A stretch of 64,000 nucleotides of DNA from Uranotaenia lowii (Eukaryota; Arthropoda; Insecta; Diptera; Culicidae), in NCBI RefSeq assembly GCF_029784155.1, contig NW_026597233.1, positions 1 through 64,000 on the forward strand, in the 5' to 3' direction. The translations under genes and the position numbers were made by a program. Of the stretch, positions 1-12,720 are shown piece after piece; positions within the stretch are counted from its first letter, which is position 1; every line of letters begins with the position of its first letter. The notes beneath the pieces were generated by a model. The model was not told the DNA's origin. It was given only the letters and a program-made list of their open reading frames with translations, and did not search any database.

Positions 1-3000
1 TTTTGTCATTTTTGTCATTTTTGTCATTTTTGTCATTTTTGTCATTTTTGTCATTTTTGTCATTTTTGTCATTTTTGTCATTTTTGTCATTTTTGTCATT
101 TTTGTCATTTTTGTCATTTTTGTCATTTTTGTCATTTTTGTCATTTTTGTCATTTTTGTCATTTTTGTCATTTTTGTCATTTTTGTCATTTTTGTCATTT
201 TTGTCATTTTTGTCATTTTTGTCATTTTTGTCATTTTTGTCATTTTTGTCATTTTTGTCATTTTTGTCATTTTTGTCATTTTTGTCATTTTTGTCATTTT
301 TGTCATTTTTGTCATTTTTGTCATTTTTGTCATTTTTGTCATTTTTGTCATTTTTGTCATTTTTGTCATTTTTGTCATTTTTGTCATTTTTGTCATTTTT
401 GTCATTTTTGTCATTTTTGTCATTTTTGTCATTTTTGTCATTTTTGTCATTTTTGTCATTTTTGTCATTTTTGTCATTTTTGTCATTTTTGTCATTTTTG
501 TCATTTTTGTCATTTTTGTCATTTTTGTCATTTTTGTCATTTTTGTCAGTTTTGTCAGTTTTGTCATTTTTGTCATTTTTGTCATTTTTGTCATTTTTAT
601 CATTTTTGTCATTTTTATCATTTTTGTCATTTTTGTCATTTTTGTCATTTTTGTCATTTTTGTCATTTTTGTCATTTTTGTCATTTTTGTCATTTTTGTC
701 ATTTTTGTCATTTTTGTCATTTTTGTCATTTTTGTCATTTTTGTCATTTTTGTCATTTTTGTCATTTTTGTCATTTTTGTCATTTTTGTCATTTTTGTCA
801 TTTTTGTCATTTTTGTCATTTTTGTCATTTTTGTCATTTTTGTCATTTTTGTCATTTTTGTCATTTTTGTCATTTTTGTCATTTTTGTCATTTTTGTCAT
901 TTTTGTCATTTTTGTCATTTTTGTCATTTTTGTCATTTTTGTCATTTTTGTCATTTTTGTCATTTTTGTCATTTTTGTCATTTTTGTCATTTTTGTCATT
1001 TTTGTCATTTTTGTCATTTTTGTCATTTTTGTCATTTTTGTCATTTTTGTCATTTTTGTCATTTTTGTCATTTTTGTCATTTTTGTCATTTTTGTCATTT
1101 TTGTCATTTTTGTCATTTTTGTCATTTTTGTCATTTTTGTCATTTTTGTCATTTTTGTCATTTTTGTCATTTTTGTCATTTTTGTCATTTTTGTCATTTT
1201 TGTCATTTTTGTCATTTTTGTCATTTTTGTCATTTTTGTCATTTTTGTCATTTTTGTCATTTTTGTCATTTTTGTCATTTTTGTCATTTTTGTCATTTTT
1301 GTCATTTTTGTCATTTTTGTCATTTTTGTCATTTTTGTCATTTTTGTCATTTTTGTCATTTTTGTCATTTTTGTCATTTTTGTCATTTTTGTCATTTTTG
1401 TCATTTTTGTCATTTTTGTCATTTTTGTCATTTTTGTCATTTTTGTCATTTTTGTCATTTTTGTCATTTTTGTCATTTTTGTCATTTTTGTCATTTTTGT
1501 CATTTTTGTCATTTTTGTCATTTTTGTCATTTTTGTCATTTTTGTCATTTTTGTCATTTTTGTCATTTTTGTCATTTTTGTCATTTTTGTCATTTTTGTC
1601 ATTTTTGTCATTTTTGTCATTTTTGTCATTTTTGTCATTTTTGTCATTTTTGTCATTTTTGTCATTTTTGTCATTTTTGTCATTTTTGTCATTTTTGTCA
1701 TTTTTGTCATTTTTGTCATTTTTGTCATTTTTGTCATTTTTGTCATTTTTGTCATTTTTGTCATTTTTGTCATTTTTGTCATTTTTGTCATTTTTGTCAT
1801 TTTTGTCATTTTTGTCATTTTTGTCATTTTTGTCATTTTTGTCATTTTTGTCATTTTTGTCATTTTTGTCATTTTTGTCATTTTTGTCATTTTTGTCATT
1901 TTTGTCATTTTTGTCATTTTTTGTCATTTTTGTCATTTTTGTCATTTTTGTCATTTTTGTCATTTTTGTCATTTTTGTCATTTTTGTCATTTTTGTCATT
2001 TTTGTCATTTTTGTCATTTTTGTCATTTTTGTCATTTTTGTCATTTTTGTCATTTTTGTCATTTTTGTCATTTTTGTCATTTTTGTCAGTTTTGTCATTT
2101 TTGTCATTTTTCATCATTTTTGTCATTTTTATCATTTTTGTCATTTTTGTCATTTTTGTCATTTTTGTCATTTTTGTCATTTTTGTCATTTTTGTCATTT
2201 TTGTCATTTTTGTCATTTTTGTCATTTTTGTCATTTTTGTCATTTTTGTCATTTTTGTCATTTTTGTCATTTTTGTCATTTTTGTCATTTTTGTCATTTT
2301 TGTCATTTTTGTCATTTTTGTCATTTTTGTCATTTTTGTCATTTTTGTCATTTTTGTCATTTTTGTCATTTTTGTCATTTTTGTCATTTTTGTCATTTTT
2401 GTCATTTTTGTCATTTTTGTCATTTTTGTCATTTTTGTCATTTTTGTCATTTTTGTCATTTTTGTCATTTTTGTCATTTTTGTCATTTTTGTCATTTTTG
2501 TCATTTTTGTCATTTTGTCATTTTTGTCATTTTTGTCATTTTTGTCATTTTTGTCATTTTTGTCATTTTTGTCATTTTTGTCATTTTTGTCATTTTTGTC
2601 ATTTTTGTCATTTTTGTCATTTTTGTCATTTTTGTCATTTTTGTCATTTTTGTCATTTTTTGTCATTTTTGTCATTTTTGTCATTTTTGTCATTTTTGTC
2701 ATTTTTGTCATTTTTGTCATTTTTGTCATTTTGTCATTTTTGTCATTTTTGTCATTTTTGTCATTTTTGTCATTTTTGTCATTTTTGTCATTTTTGTCAT
2801 TTTTGTCATTTTTGTCATTTTTGTCATTTTTGTCATTTTTGTCATTTTTGTCATTTTTGTCATTTTTGTCATTTTTGTCATTTTTGTCATTTTTGTCATT
2901 TTTGTCATTTTTGTCATTTTTGTCATTTTTGTCATTTTTGTCATTTTTGTCATTTTTGTCATTTTTTGTCATTTTTGTCATTTTTGTCATTTTTGTCATT

Positions 3001-5612
3001 TTTGTCATTTTTGTCATTTTTGTCATTTTTGTCATTTTTGTCATTTTGTCATTTTTTGTCATTTTTGTCATTTTTGTCATTTTTGTCATTTTTGTCATTT
3101 TTGTCATTTTTGTCATTTTGTCATTTTTGTCATTTTTGTCATTTTTGTCATTTTTGTCATTTTTGTCATTTTTGTCATTTTTGTCATTTTTGTCATTTTT
3201 GTCATTTTTGTCATTTTTTGTCATTTTTGTCATTTTTGTCATTTTTGTCATTTTTGTCATTTTGTCATTTTTGTCATTTTTGTCATTTTTGTCATTTTTG
3301 TCATTTTTGTCATTTTTGTCATTTTTGTCATTTTTGTCATTTTTGTCATTTTTGTCTTTTTGTCATTTTGTCATTTTTGTCATTTTTGTCATTTTTGTCA
3401 TTTTTGTCATTTTTGTCATTTTTGTCATTTTTGTCATTTTTGTCATTTTTGTCATTTTTGTCATTTTTGTCATTTTTGTCATTTTTGTCATTTTTGTCAT
3501 TTTTGTCATTTTTGTCATTTTTGTCATTTTTGTCATTTTTGTCATTTTTGTCATTTTTGTCATTTTTGTCATTTTTGTCATTTTTGTCATTTTTGTCATT
3601 TTTGTCATTTTTGTCATTTTTGTCATTTTTGTCATTTTTGTCATTTTTGTCATTTTTGTCATTTTTGTCATTTTTGTCATTTTTGTCATTTTTGTCATTT
3701 TTGTCATTTTTGTCATTTTTGTCATTTTTGTCATTTTTGTCATTTTTGTCATTTTTGTCATTTTTGTCATTTTTGTCATTTTTGTCATTTTTGTCTTTTT
3801 TGTCTTTTTTGTCATTTTTGTCATTTTTGTCATTTTTGTCATTTTTGTCATTTTTGTCATTTTTGTCATTTTTGTCATTTTTGTCATTTTTGTCATTTTT
3901 GTCATTTTTGTCATTTTTGTCATTTTTGTCATTTTTGTCATTTTTGTCATTTTTGTCATTTTTGTCATTTTTGTCATTTTTGTCATTTTTGTCATTTTTG
4001 TCATTTTTGTCATTTTTGTCATTTTTGTCATTTTTGTCATTTTTGTCATTTTTGTCATTTTTGTCATTTTTGTCATTTTTGTCATTTTTGTCATTTTTGT
4101 CATTTTTGTCATTTTTGTCATTTTTGTCATTTTTGTCATTTTTGTCATTTTTGTCATTTTTGTCATTTTTGTCATTTTTGTCATTTTTGTCATTTTTGTC
4201 ATTTTTGTCATTTTTGTCATTTTTGTCATTTTTGTCATTTTTGTCATTTTTGTCATTTTTGTCATTTTTGTCATTTTTGTCATTTTTGTCATTTTTGTCA
4301 TTTTTGTCATTTTTGTCATTTTTGTCATTTTTGTCATTTTTGTCATTTTTGTCATTTTTGTCATTTTTGTCATTTTTGTCATTTTTGTCATTTTTGTCAT
4401 TTTTGTCATTTTTGTCATTTTTGTCATTTTTGTCATTTTTGTCATTTTTGTCATTTTTGTCATTTTTGTCATTTTTGTCATTTTTGTCATTTTTGTCATT
4501 TTTGTCATTTTTGTCATTTTTGTCATTTTTGTCATTTTTGTCATTTTTGTCATTTTTGTCATTTTTGTCATTTTTGTCATTTTTGTCATTTTTGTCATTT
4601 TTGTCATTTTTGTCATTTTTGTCATTTTTGTCATTTTTGTCATTTTTGTCATTTTTGTCATTTTTGTCATTTTTGTCATTTTTGTCATTTTTGTCATTTT
4701 TGTCATTTTTGTCATTTTTGTCATTTTTGTCATTTTTGTCATTTTTGTCATTTTTGTCATTTTTGTCATTTTTGTCATTTTTGTCATTTTTGTCATTTTT
4801 GTCATTTTTGTCATTTTTGTCATTTTTGTCATTTTTGTCATTTTTGTCATTTTTGTCATTCTTGTCATTCTTGTCATTTTTGTCATTTTTGTCATTTTTG
4901 TCATTTTTGTCATTTTTGTCATTTTTGTCATTTTTGTCATTTTTGTCATTTTTGTCATTTTTGTCATTTTTGTCATTTTTGTCATTTTTGTCATTTTTGT
5001 CATTTTTGTCATTTTTGTCATTTTTGTCATTTTTGTCATTTTTGTCATTTTTGTCATTTTTGTCATTTTTGTCATTTTTGTCATTTTTGTCATTTTTGTC
5101 ATTTTTGTCATTTTTGTCATTTTTGTCATTTTTGTCATTTTTGTCATTTTTGTCATTTTTGTCATTTTTGTCATTTTTGTCATTTTTGTCATTTTTGTCA
5201 TTTTTGTCATTTTTGTCATTTTTGTCATTTTTGTCATTTTTGTCATTTTTGTCATTTTTGTCATTTTTGTCATTTTTGTCATTTTTGTCATTTTTGTCTT
5301 TTTTGTCATTTTTGTCATTTTTGTCTTTTTTGTCATTTTTGTCATTTTTGTCATTTTTGTCATTTTTGTCATTTTTGTCATTTTTGTCATTTTTGTCATT
5401 TTTGTCATTTTTGTCATTTTTGTCATTTTTGTCATTTTTGTCATTTTTGTCATTTTTGTCATTTTTGTCATTTTTGTCATTTTTGTCATTTTTGTCATCT
5501 TTGTCATTTTTGTCATTTTTGTCATTTTTGTCAATTTTGTCATTTTTTTCATTTTTTTCATTTTTGTCATTTTAGTAATTTTAGTAATTTTTGTAATTTT
5601 TGTCATTTTTGT
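1..5612. repeat. 9-bp satellite array, unit GTCATTTTT (minus: TGACAAAAA)
   Basis: A nearly uninterrupted tandem array of a 9-bp unit, about 620 copies, running off the left edge, so its full length is unknown. Roughly 620-1915 is essentially perfect. Between 1915 and 3370 some units are 8 or 10 bp long (4 or 6 Ts instead of 5). Elsewhere the variants are substitutions. Because the unit is a multiple of three, all three plus frames read as open tripeptide repeats (FLS, FCH, FVI) and two minus frames read MTK or NDK; these are not genes. Units decay to the right (5530-5790, with forms such as TTTTGTCTC) and stop about 60-240 bp before the acceptor of the exon at 5852. The array therefore lies in an intron of, or just upstream of, that gene. 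Confidence 0.98.
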
Positions 5613-5851
5613 TCCAGTTTTGTCTCGTTTTGGCCTTCTCTTGTCTCATATTAGTCTACATTTTTCCTCATTTTTGTATCATTTCTATCACAGTTTTGTC
5701 TCGTTATATCATATTTGTTTGGTTCTATTTCTTTTTCGATTTATTTTTGTGTTCATCAAAAATTTTTGTCAATTTTTGTCTCACTTGCGTCCGTTTCGTG
5801 TTTTGTTATTGTTCTAGTTTTCAACCAACCTTTTTCCTTTCTATTTTCCAG

Positions 5852-7865
5852 AAACGAGCCACTGTACAAAGCAACCACAACGACCACCCAGAAGCCAGCT
5901 CCCACAACGTCAACGATAGCTCCACCAACCACAGCAAGGCCAAAGCCCCTTAGGCCCACGGTTCGGCGTCGAAGACCACAGGTCGATTACTACTACGATG
6001 ACGAGGAGTACGACGATGAGTACTACGAGGAGCGGCCACGACGCAGGAAGAATCGACCCCGCAATCGACGACCCGTTTACGAGGAAGACTATGAGTATGA
6101 AGACCGAAGGGATCGGTATCGGGAGCGGGATCGAGAACGAGAGCGTGATCGGGATCGCGACGTTGATGAGGATGACTACGAAGATCGAAGACCGTATCGA
6201 TCGAAGAACCGAAATCGTAATAATGACAGGAGGAATGGAGACGAGGATCGTCGATACAGTGGGTATGATGATCGTCGACGCGATAGGAGGCCGGTGGTTG
6301 ATGAGGACAGGAGAAGACCGGTTGATGATGATCGAAGAATGCCCTACGAAGATGAGAAACGTTCGGTGCAGAACGATCGACGTCGGAGACCAATGAATGA
6401 TGAAAGGAGGGCACCGGAGAGAGAACGTCGACCGATGAACGATGATCGTAGGTCTTTTTCCGGTTCTGAGGATCGCAAGAGGCCAGTAGAAGATAGGCGA
6501 CGGCCATTAAATGATGATCGAAGGTTTGATTACGACGATGAAGAGGATGACTACGCTCCCAGAAGACCAGAGAAAAAATCAAGGCCCGATCCTAATGTTG
6601 TAACTGTGAAACCGTCGGGATCCACTATCTACGATAGACCTCGAACAGCTCCAAGAATCAACCGACCGGTTCCATTGAACGAGAAGGACAAGTATTCGTA
6701 CATTAACCCAGATCCAACGAAAAAGAAACCTTCTACCACAACTCCGGTTCCGTTAATCGAACCAGAACCAGAATACTACGATGAGTATGAAGATGAACCG
6801 AAAAAACCTGCTCCAGTCGTTGTGGATAAGCGTAAGGCTCCGGACAATAAGGAACGTACGAGTTATCCCGATGACAAACGACAGAGCGCTTCTTCGGACG
6901 TCGTCTATTACGACGATATCATTGTTCCAAAAGATTCGCTGCCTCAAAAACAGGTTCCGGGAAACGTGAAAAAGCCTGAAGGAGTACAACGTGTCAACAG
7001 TCGTGACAATTCAGAGCTTACAAATCGCTACAATGAAAAAATACGTACTCCACAAAAGGCTGCAAAACCCGTATACGATGAACCACCAGCGAGATCGAAA
7101 CCCGAGTACGTGAACGAACAGCCGGAAGAGAGACCGAAGTCGAGAACTACTCCAAAACCAACCACCAACATCTACAGTACATTCAAGGCTAAGAAGCCAC
7201 AGCAAACTCCAGCTCCGGTCGAAAGCAAAAAACCAGCAGGGAGTCAGAACAACAATCGTGATTATGACTCAGTAGACAAACCTGTTGAAGCACCTAATCA
7301 CCGTGTAACCAAGCGACCATTTTTGCCAAGTCGTGGTGGTAACCCTTTTGCAGCTCGTGGCCTCCAACCAGTTGGTGTAGCCAAGTCAACTCTGAACTCA
7401 CCGCCACAGAAACAGCAATCACAGAGACCCCAACAGTCGGAATCGGAACGACCAGCCCCGTTCCGCATTGACGTCGACAACTCCCCGCCAAGCTCTTTCC
7501 AGCAGGATTCCCGCACCAGCACAACTCGGCCAACGGACAATCGTGTCAAAACACTGGATCAGCTGTACGATGAAGAGTTCGACGTTACCTTAAACGATGC
7601 CTTGAACCCCACTCTTAAACCGCTGACCCGAAGTGCACCACAACCTAGCTATTTCCGCAACCGATTCGTACCCCAGGGCTCCTCGATAGACAGCGAATTC
7701 GTACCCTTCGAACCCAACTACGCCCCGTCCGAGTTCCGGAGGGCAGCCGTACGACCTCCGGCAGCTCTGGTTCCCTATCAGCAGCACCAACCGGCGGTCT
7801 ACGTCAGCCAAGTTCGGGGACACCATCCATCCAGGCAACGGTACGAATATGAGTACGAGTATTGA
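5852..7865 (+). CDS. Terminal coding exon of an Arg/Asp/Tyr-rich low-complexity protein (unrecognised)
   Basis: The reading frame continues upstream without an initiator, but a pyrimidine-rich acceptor ends at 5851, so the exon is taken to start at 5852 and to encode about 670 C-terminal residues ending in TGA... at 7865 (stop TGA/TAA position 7863-7865). From the N-terminal side: a Thr/Pro-rich segment (about residues 5-30), a Tyr/Asp/Glu-rich block, an Arg-Asp-Glu block, then 8-10 degenerate (N)DDRR repeats to about residue 210. A Pro/Lys/Arg-rich region follows, and a more conserved-looking tail holds LYDEEFDVTLNDALNPTLKP and ends in alternating Glu-Tyr. No cysteines and no known catalytic domain are visible. 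The Thr/Pro linker plus Tyr-rich tail resembles C-terminal tails of secreted chitin-binding or cuticle-associated insect proteins. That is only a guess, since any folded domain would be in upstream exons. Coding is supported by codon periodicity and by GC content above that of the flanks. Confidence 0.8.
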
Positions 7866-8710
7866 TGAGCGCTGTCAAGAACAGAATTCGGTTTGAGGGA
7901 AAATGAGCTACTCAAGGATAACGCCATCCAGAGGGGAATCTTTTAATTTATTCAAACTACAAAATCCATGTACTTTTTTAAGGAGAGGATCAAACGGAAG
8001 AAATTATTTATTGAAACCGCATGTATTGAATCAGTGAAAGCGAAAATGAATTGGGTTCCCTAGGATCCCAGTTAAGTAAAAATCCGTTGAGAGAATTCCA
8101 AAATTGAGCTAGCCTCAGCAAAACGTGATCCTATACGAGAAGGCTTCTAAGAGAAAGGAAGCTTGCAATTTGAACAAAAAAATAAACTTAAAATCTGTAC
8201 ATATGTCTCCGCTGTAATTCTTAAAGATAAATACTCAATCAAAGGTGATATTGACGAAGCATGCAACTGCAGTTTAGCTAGGTTGTAGGACCAAACAAAG
8301 GAATGAACTAACCTTTTGCGAACTTGAACAAATAAAACAATACAAATAAACTTATTAAACAATATCTGAGACACGACAAAAATAAAAGTAAACAGTGACT
8401 TATAACTAAATGCAATATATTAAATATTTAGAAAACTGACATTTTTTTCTATAGGGTTAAGCAAACTGAACAGAACACACACACACACCTGCACAAATGT
8501 GCGAAAAACGTGTAATACTTATTTGTACATTGAGATCGATTAATTTGTAAAAACAAAAAAACAGAACACAAGAAAGTGCCTGAATCTACTAGAAGCGTAT
8601 CAACGAGCGCTGGTGGTAGCAGAAAACGGAACCACGCACTAAGCAGAAAGTGATGTGTATGTGGAGGGAGGAGGAGAGATAAATTTATGAGAAAATAAAA
8701 TTTTCGGAAA
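7866..8710 (+). other. Probable 3' UTR of the 5852-7865 exon
   Basis: AT-rich noncoding sequence directly after the stop codon, with several AATAAA hexamers (first at 8181-8186, others near 8334, 8345, 8383 and 8693). Any of these could be the cleavage signal, so the real transcript end is not resolved. A short CA microsatellite lies near 8477. No other coding signal is seen up to the MITE at 9042. Confidence 0.5.
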
Positions 8711-9041
8711 AAAATCGCCTTTTTTATTACTTTCTTGAGAAAGACCATTCGCACCTGAATACAGACCGTTCCGTATACATTTGGGAATACCCACGTGAGA
8801 TAATTTTATTTCATGTATTTATTGTCAATTGCATGAATTTTTAGACTATTGAGAGAATCTGATTTTACAGATAACAATTCCGCACTCACTAACACCATCA
8901 CATTCTTTATATAAACTATCATGTGCTAAAAGTTGAAAAGGGACTATATGAAAAAAAGGATGAACATCAGAGTTCAGTTACTTCAAATTATTTCTACCAA
9001 AAAATCAACTTTCATATGCACCGTTGCCGTCTTTAACAAAC

Positions 9042-9554
9042 TGCGCAGATTGCACCTATTTAGACCCCCGTGCAAATTATTTGCGCGCAGTAAAATCTGC
9101 TCCCAGACCTATACATAGACATATCGATATTCTTTACATCTTTGGATAAAATTGAATTAAAAACAATTGCGACTGGTGTGTCAGTAAAAATTGTCAGTGA
9201 ATCCATAATTTTTTGGCTAATTTTTCAGTAATTCGAAAAACGCCCGAAATGCATGATTTATTTGTTCCACTTACATTCTTGTACCCGAATGTACAGAATG
9301 CAATCTGTTTTCTGTTCGTTTCTTTTCATTTGTTGATCGGTAAATTTTCGTTATTAAACTCCTTGGTTCGCATTTCATAATAGATTTCGCAAAAACAATA
9401 ACGATTATGCCGTTTGGAAATGTGATTCGAAAATCAGAAGCGAGCAACGGCTGATTTGAAGAACTGACACAGGTTGTCTATGTGTGCGTCAGTGCGAAAA
9501 TATTTCTGCGTGGAAATTATTTGCACAGGAGTCTAAATAGGTGCAATTTCCGCA
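9042..9554. mobile_element. 513-bp MITE with ~45-bp terminal inverted repeats
   Basis: The left end (ATTGCACCTATTTAGAC, then GTGCAAAT-ATTTG) recurs inverted at the right end with only a few mismatches over about 45 bp. There is no coding capacity. The flanks do not show a clear target duplication, so the superfamily is unassigned. Confidence 0.75.
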
Positions 9555-10480
9555 ATAATTTTGTAATAAATAGTTGAGGTGCAGTAGTATTACAAAAATT
9601 TGACTGTTTGAACTTATTTGTTTATAATTTATGAGCAGAGAACCAGAAAATGTTATTCCTACAGAATTATGGAAGAATGTGAAAATAAATGAAAATCAAG
9701 TTTTCCATCCTACAATCAGTAGAATTTCAGGATGTTTTTAACCTTCAAGGCAAGCACGATCGAGTTTTTAATGCAATATATAACATTTGACAGGAATTGA
9801 TCCATTGTTTTTTTTATCTTAAAACTTTTTTATTCTCATGCAAAGTTCAAAATTCTTTGTTATGATGGAAAAATAAACTTTTCTTATATAATTCATCAAG
9901 TAAATTTTAGATTTAATAAAACTTGGCACATAGTAAATTAGGTTTTAGTATGGATATAAATTTACAAAAAAAAAACAATTATATCTGAACTCCAAATACT
10001 GAATTGGAACCTATGATGAGGATTCCTTTTCGTACTGCGGAACGACCGTGCACCCAAGGTGGCTTCAATACATACATGCATGATGAGGATTCCTTATTAA
10101 ATTGTCCAGTCGAAATTCCACTGTTAATCAGACTCAGATCTAGATTTAATACAAGAAAACAATAGGACACAAAATTAAAAATTCATATTTAATTCAAATC
10201 TAAAATTTCATCATGAAACTCACAAATTTATATTTTGCGATAATACTCATTCAATTTTAATTTAGCAAAAGATTTCAAAATTCAAATGCAGACTCAGAAT
10301 TCAGATTTTTTTTTTCTTTAATTTAAGAGGCTTTCAGCAATTCAGATATTATTTTTTAAAGTTTTTTTTATGTTTTAGATTGTCATTTAGAATTCTACAT
10401 TTGAAATTGTTAATTTCATATAAATGTTGCAGATTTTAAATGAAAGATTTCAGATTTTCAAATTTGAAATTCTAGAATTT
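9555..10480. other. AT-rich spacer without recognisable genes
   Basis: About 75% A+T, with short frames only. From about 10,200 the sequence grades into degenerate TTCAGATTT/AATTCTGA words that lead into the 7-bp minisatellite. Two near copies of a GATGAGGATTCCTT word occur at about 10,015 and 10,082, showing a small local duplication. Confidence 0.5.
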
Positions 10481-11375
10481 CAGCTTTGAAATTCTAGTTT
10501 TCGGATTCCTGATTTCCGATTTTCGATTCCCGATTTCTGAATTCTGAATTCTGATTTCTAATTTCCGATTTCTGATTTCTTATTTTTGATTTCTGATTTC
10601 TGACTTCTGAATTCTGACTTCTGACTTCTGACTTTTGACTTCTGACTTCTGACTTCTGACTTCTGAATTCTGATTTCTGAATTCCGATTTCTGTCTTTTG
10701 ACTTCTGACTTCTGACTTCTGACTTCTGACTTCTGACTTTGGTTTCTGAGTTCTGACTTCTGACTTCTGACTTCTGACTTCCTGACTTCTAACTTCTAAC
10801 TTCTGACTTCTGAATTTTGACTTTTGGTTTCTGTCTTCTTACTTCCGACTTCTTACTTCTGACTTCTGACTTCTGACTTCTTACTTCTTACTTCTTACTT
10901 CTGACATCTGACATCTGATTTTAGCCTTCAGATTTCTGATTTCTGAGATCTTACTTCTGACTTCTGACTTCTGCCTTCTGATTTTTGACTTCTGATTTCT
11001 GACTTCTGACTTCTGATTTCTAATTTCTGAGTTCTGACTTCTGATTTCTGATTTCTGATTTCTGATTTCTGACTTCTGACTTCTTTCCTCTGACTTCTTC
11101 TATCAGATTTCTTTCTTCTGACTTCTTACTTCTGACTTCTGACTTCTGACTTCTGACTTCTGACTTCCAACTTTTGACTTCTAAGTTCTGAGTTCTGACT
11201 TTTGACTTCGGACTTCTAACTTCTGACTTCTGACTTCTGACTTATCACTTCTTATTTCTGGCTTCTAACTTCTGACTTCTGACTTTCGGCTTTTAACTTC
11301 TGACATCTGAATCCTGACTTCTGACTTCTGACTTCTGACTTCTGACTTCTGACTTCTGATTTCTGACTTCTGACC
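10480..11375. repeat. Degenerate 7-bp minisatellite (CTTCTGA)n, first block
   Basis: Tandem heptamers TTCTGAC/TTCTGAT with frequent single-base variants (TTTTGAC, TTCTAAC and so on). On the minus strand one frame reads as a 7-residue repeat of the VRSQKSE type. This is an artefact of the 21-bp period, not a gene. Divergence is higher than in the 9-bp array, indicating an older array. Confidence 0.95.
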
Positions 11376-11829
11376 AGGCTTCGGAAAAGTACTGCCGAAC
11401 GACAGTATTCTTGCGAACGTCGCACATCCACCTCGGTGAAAGCTTTCCGAATATTTCTTCCCCGACAGTTTTAAAAGGCGCGGTCGTGTGATGTACAACG
11501 ACGCCTTGGTTTACCTCATGCGAAAGTTTGCTCGTGGATATGATAGCCTTTAAAGCTCCGTAACAGTTTTGGGAAAATCTTCGTGACAGTTTTCAATGCG
11601 TTAAACTTCGCATGACAGTATTGACAGTACTGCTAATTACGTCCGACTGTAGCCGAGCTTCGCATTGGATCATCATCGGCTCACGCTCGGGTCGATTTAA
11701 TTTAGAATTAACGAACTTCTGCTTGAAGCTCAAGCTAGCTACTGCGGCTGGCTATCCTTACGTTATTAGTTGGTCGACACACAATGATGCGTGTTGTTTT
11801 CCAGCCTGAAATTGGATGTCGTTTATGAA

Positions 11830-12720
11830 TAATAAAGTTCAGATTTCAAATTGAAATATGAGATTTCAGATTTCAGATACAAATTCGAATTTCAGATTCA
11901 TACTTCAGATCGAGATTTTATATTCCAATTCGGATTTCAGATTCAGGTTTAGGATTTAAATTTCGGATTCAACTTTCAAATTCAGATTGCAGACTCAGAT
12001 TTCAGATTTAAATTTAGGGATCAAATATGAGATTCAGATTTCAGATTCAGATTTAAGACTCAGATTTCAGATTCAGATTTCAGAATCAGAAACAAATTCA
12101 GATTTCAAATTCAGATTTTAGATTGAAATTTTAGATTCAGATTTCAGATTCAAATTTTAGATTCAGATTTCAGATTCAGATTTCCGATTCAGATTTCAGA
12201 TTCAGATTCCAGATTAAGATTTCAGATTCTGATTTCAGATTCAGATTTCAGATTCAGATTTCAGATTCAGATTTCAGATTCAGATTTCAGATTCAGATTT
12301 CAGATTCAGATTTCAGATTCAGATTTCAGATTCAGATTTCAGATTCAGATTTCAGATTCAGATTTCAGATTCAGATTTCGTATTTAGATGTAAGATTCGA
12401 ATTTCAGATTCAGAATTCATGTTCCAATTTCAGATTCGGATTTACGATTCAGATTCAGATTTCAAATTAAAATTTCAGTTTCAAATTTGATATTCATATT
12501 TCAGATTCCTATTTAAGATTGAGATTTCAGATTCTTATTCAAATTTAATATTGAGATTCCAGGTTCAAATTCTGAGATCAGGTTTCAGATTCAGATTTCA
12601 GAGAAGGGTTTTATATTCAGATTCAGATTAAAATTCTACATTCAAATTTCTAGTTGAAGATATCAGGCTTAGATTTATGTTTCAGGTTCAAATTCCTGAT
12701 TGAGATTTAATACAAGATCT
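11830..12720. repeat. 13-bp minisatellite (CAGATTCAGATTT)n
   Basis: The best-preserved core is at about 12,130-12,380, where CAGATTTCAGATTCAGATTT words follow each other almost without error. The flanks are progressively degraded. It lies wholly inside the TIR-bounded element 11,376-13,549 and differs in unit from the surrounding CTTCTGA array. Confidence 0.9.

Noticed and set aside
1..5612. Telomeric repeat or CRISPR-like array
   Set aside because: The unit is not TTAGG-like and the array is followed by a normal gene. There are no spacers, so it is simply a tandem satellite.
3..5654. Very long open frames (up to 1883 codons) in the satellite
   Set aside because: They are pure tripeptide repeats forced by a 9-bp unit with no stop in five frames; there is no start context or sequence complexity.
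5950..6582. 210-codon minus frame opposite the Arg/Asp-rich exon
   Set aside because: A shadow frame caused by biased codons of the true exon.
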